From Acidobacteriota bacterium (GTDB lineage: Bacteria > Acidobacteriota > Terriglobia > Acidiferrales > UBA7541): DNA of 64,000 nt. The notes below the pieces were generated by a model. It saw nothing but the letters and a program-made list of their open reading frames with translations. It was not told where the DNA came from and ran no database searches. Positions 62,031 to 64,000 of this stretch are shown piece by piece. How positions within the stretch are numbered: the first letter of the stretch is position 1; the number at the start of each line of letters is the position of its first letter. The stretch spans positions 124,001-188,000 of the forward strand of contig QHYZ01000046.1 in assembly GCA_003225295.1 (NCBI GenBank). Direction: 5' to 3'. A program made the translations under genes and the position numbers.

Positions 62031-64000
62031 ATGATCTTTTTCCTCTTTCGCCTTGTCGTGGCCGCGCTGCTCTTGGCTGACGGTGGCGACTCTCGTCCCG
62101 GTGATTTTAGGATCATTGGCCCAGGCGGTGGTGGGGCAACGTTCCATCCCAGTATCAGTCCTCACGACCCGCAGACCGTGCTGGTCAGTTGCGATATGAC
62201 GGGGTCCTATATCACCCATGATGCCGGCAAGTCTTGGCGCATGTTTAATCTACGAGGAGTCGTGGAGTTCTTCGTTTTCGATCCGCTCGATCGCAAGGTG
62301 ATTTATGCGCAATCTAACGGATTGTGGCGCAGTCGGGACGAAGGTGAGACCTGGCGCCTGGTTTATCCGGGCCCGTCCTCGGTGAAGAGCATCAAAATGA
62401 GTTCGGATCACTCGGACGAAGATCTAATTGCGGAACCGAATCCTCTCGGCAACATAACGGCAATGGCCATCGATCCCTCCGATTCCAAAACCCTCTATGT
62501 TGCCGCAGGCGATAGAAAAAAAGAGTCGTTTGCCCTCTTTATCTCGCGTGACGGGGGCCAGAATTGGATTAGAGAGGAGAACTTACCCGGACGGGCCTAC
62601 AAGATGTGGGTCAATTCTCACTCACCTAGCGGTGCTCGGATGGTTCTCATTGCCGGTTCACATTTCATTGAAAAGAAAACCTCCTCCGGCATGCAGGGGC
62701 TATCCGGCCCCTCGGCAAAGACTTTCACAGATTTCTCTGCCGGATTCAGGAAGGATGGCCAGCCGATCATTTATGTTATCGGTGACGCATCGGCCTATAC
62801 GTCGGATGACGAAGGGACCACTTGGCGAAAGGCCAGCTTGGGTGAGGGGGGTGCGAAAGTGCGAGCCATCTCGACCAGCTTGCGCAATCCAGAGACGGCC
62901 TATGTCTCCTATCGAGACCTGGAAGAGCGCGGCATCAAATGGCTAGGAGTTGCCAAGACCACGGATGGGGGACGCCATTGGCGACCGGTTTGGAAAGAGG
63001 ACAGCAATCCTGCGGCTAACCCCGCCACAAATATTCACGATGCGTGGATCACCGAACGATTTGGATCGGATTGGGGTGAAAATCCCTTGGCGCTGGCCGT
63101 GGCCGACGCGGACGCCAATATAGGTTACGGGACGGATTTGGGAAGAGTGATGCGCACGACGGACGGAGGTGCAAGTTGGGTGGCAGTTTATTCAAGAAAA
63201 TCCGGCGAAAACGGATGGGTCAGCACGGGTCTTGATGTGACGACCACCTATGGCTACCACTTTGATCCCTTTGATCACCATCGGCAATTTATCACTACGA
63301 CAGATATTGGTCTTTTCCGCAGCGAAGATGGCGGGCAATCCTGGATTAGTTCCACTCGAGGTGTGCCGAAGGAGTGGACGAACACCACCTACTGGATTGA
63401 ATTCGACCCCCAGGTGAAGGGGCGTATCTGGAGCGTGAATAGTTGGACGCATGATTTACCGCGACCAAAGATGTGGAGAAGGAGTGGGATTCGGGGTTAT
63501 CGGGGGGGCGTATGCCGCACCGAGGACGGGGGAAAGACCTGGACAAAGTCGAATGACGGAATGGCGGAAACTGCAGCGACGCACATCCTATTGGACCCCG
63601 CGAGTCCGCCTGCGGCGCGCGTGCTCTACGTTGCCGCCTTCGGGCAAGGCGTATACAAGAGCGCGGATGGAGGCAAGAGCTGGAAGCTGAAAAACGCTGG
63701 CATTACCCAGAAAGAACCTTTTGCCTGGAGAATTGTCAGGGATACCCGGGGGACACTCTACGTGCTGGTGGCGCGTCGTTCCGAGGATGGGAGCATAGGA
63801 ACAGAGGGCGACGGCGCGATTTACAAATCCACCGATGGAGCGGAGAACTGGAGCCCGGTGACCATGCCCGAGGGAAGCAACGGTCCGAATGGGCTGGCCG
63901 TTGATCCCCGCGAACCGGATCGACTCTATCTCGCGGCGTGGGCCAGGGACAAGGGAGAACGCGGTGAGGGTGGCGGCATCTACTTGTCGACGAATCGAGG
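62031..64000 (+). CDS. Exported BNR/Asp-box beta-propeller protein, 3' end missing
   Basis: The frame runs from ATG 62031 past the end of the window, at least 656 residues. A signal peptide (IFFLFRLVVAALLLADGG) is followed by propeller blades carrying Asp-box motifs: SRDGGQNW, TTDGGRHW, TTDGGASW, SEDGGQSW, TEDGGKTW, SADGGKSW and a weaker STDGAENW, at roughly 60-130-residue spacing. Such sortilin/Vps10-like or GH74-like propellers bind or cleave glycans. The GH74 catalytic aspartates cannot be confirmed by eye. It follows the amidohydrolase gene and closes the visible part of the secreted-enzyme locus. Confidence 0.88.
   Translation, partial: MIFFLFRLVVAALLLADGGDSRPGDFRIIGPGGGGATFHPSISPHDPQTVLVSCDMTGSYITHDAGKSWRMFNLRGVVEFFVFDPLDRKVIYAQSNGLWRSRDEGETWRLVYPGPSSVKSIKMSSDHSDEDLIAEPNPLGNITAMAIDPSDSKTLYVAAGDRKKESFALFISRDGGQNWIREENLPGRAYKMWVNSHSPSGARMVLIAGSHFIEKKTSSGMQGLSGPSAKTFTDFSAGFRKDGQPIIYVIGDASAYTSDDEGTTWRKASLGEGGAKVRAISTSLRNPETAYVSYRDLEERGIKWLGVAKTTDGGRHWRPVWKEDSNPAANPATNIHDAWITERFGSDWGENPLALAVADADANIGYGTDLGRVMRTTDGGASWVAVYSRKSGENGWVSTGLDVTTTYGYHFDPFDHHRQFITTTDIGLFRSEDGGQSWISSTRGVPKEWTNTTYWIEFDPQVKGRIWSVNSWTHDLPRPKMWRRSGIRGYRGGVCRTEDGGKTWTKSNDGMAETAATHILLDPASPPAARVLYVAAFGQGVYKSADGGKSWKLKNAGITQKEPFAWRIVRDTRGTLYVLVARRSEDGSIGTEGDGAIYKSTDGAENWSPVTMPEGSNGPNGLAVDPREPDRLYLAAWARDKGERGEGGGIYLSTNR

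Noticed and set aside
1-64000. CRISPR arrays, insertion sequences, prophage genes, tRNA and rRNA genes
   Set aside because: No regularly spaced repeats, transposase, integrase or structural RNA signature was found on either strand.

Overview
The window looks like part of an Acidobacteriota chromosome, probably a metagenome-assembled or environmental genome. This rests on GC-rich coding sequence, a TonB-dependent receptor with an N-terminal carboxypeptidase-regulatory-like domain, many Tat-exported oxidoreductases, quinoprotein and GMC dehydrogenases, stand-alone family-9-like carbohydrate-binding proteins and many secreted sugar-active enzymes. It is an inference from gene content; no rRNA or tRNA gene was seen.

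Layout. 1-3140: two TldD-type genes, the second exported and lacking the zinc motif. 3163-6213: an exported MsrB and a secreted M1-type metallopeptidase, both broken only by one-base indels. 6369-9266: a CDF metal transporter converging on an integral-membrane glycosyltransferase. 9370-12825: one polypeptide joining a GH18-like domain, a NodB deacetylase and a processive GT2 synthase. 12860-20142: a molybdenum hydroxylase cluster with one 2Fe-2S small subunit and three Tat-targeted large subunits. 20175-23855: an HpnB-like glycosyltransferase, then panB, a DinB-fold gene and panC. 23944-26939: a glycine-zipper secreted protein, a peroxiredoxin with an in-frame TGA at the catalytic cysteine position, and gatB. 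27192-34312 (minus strand): a cobalamin uptake and salvage region, btuF-btuC-btuD then btuB, a DUF71-type ATP pyrophosphatase and a small membrane protein, with one cobalamin riboswitch before btuF and a structurally different one before btuB. 34385-43027: an enoyl-CoA hydratase and a sugar locus (CBM9-like protein, GH13, GH31, unknown protein, sodium:solute symporter). 43359-49405: exported glutathione peroxidase, an AttFGH-like ABC exporter operon and a hydrolase. 49667-64000: secreted carbohydrate and oxidative enzymes (Gluconate_2-dh3 Tat subunit, broken TIM-barrel isomerase, GMC oxidoreductase, PQQ dehydrogenase, DUF4832 protein, large alpha/beta hydrolase, CBM9-like protein, amidohydrolase, BNR-repeat protein running off the end).

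The strongest novelty is the peroxiredoxin at 24805-25266. It is one continuous frame interrupted only by TGA, exactly where the peroxidatic cysteine belongs, in a protein with no cysteine at all, and a hairpin with a GUU loop and a bulged U follows the TGA. This is what a bacterial selenoprotein should look like. Other leads are the GH18-NodB-GT2 fusion, the 3:1 ratio of molybdenum hydroxylase subunits, the two-riboswitch B12 locus with its uncharacterised membrane protein, and the GMC/hitchhiker/TIM-barrel/PQQ oxidation locus. Several genes carry one-base homopolymer indels, so sequence quality should be kept in mind.
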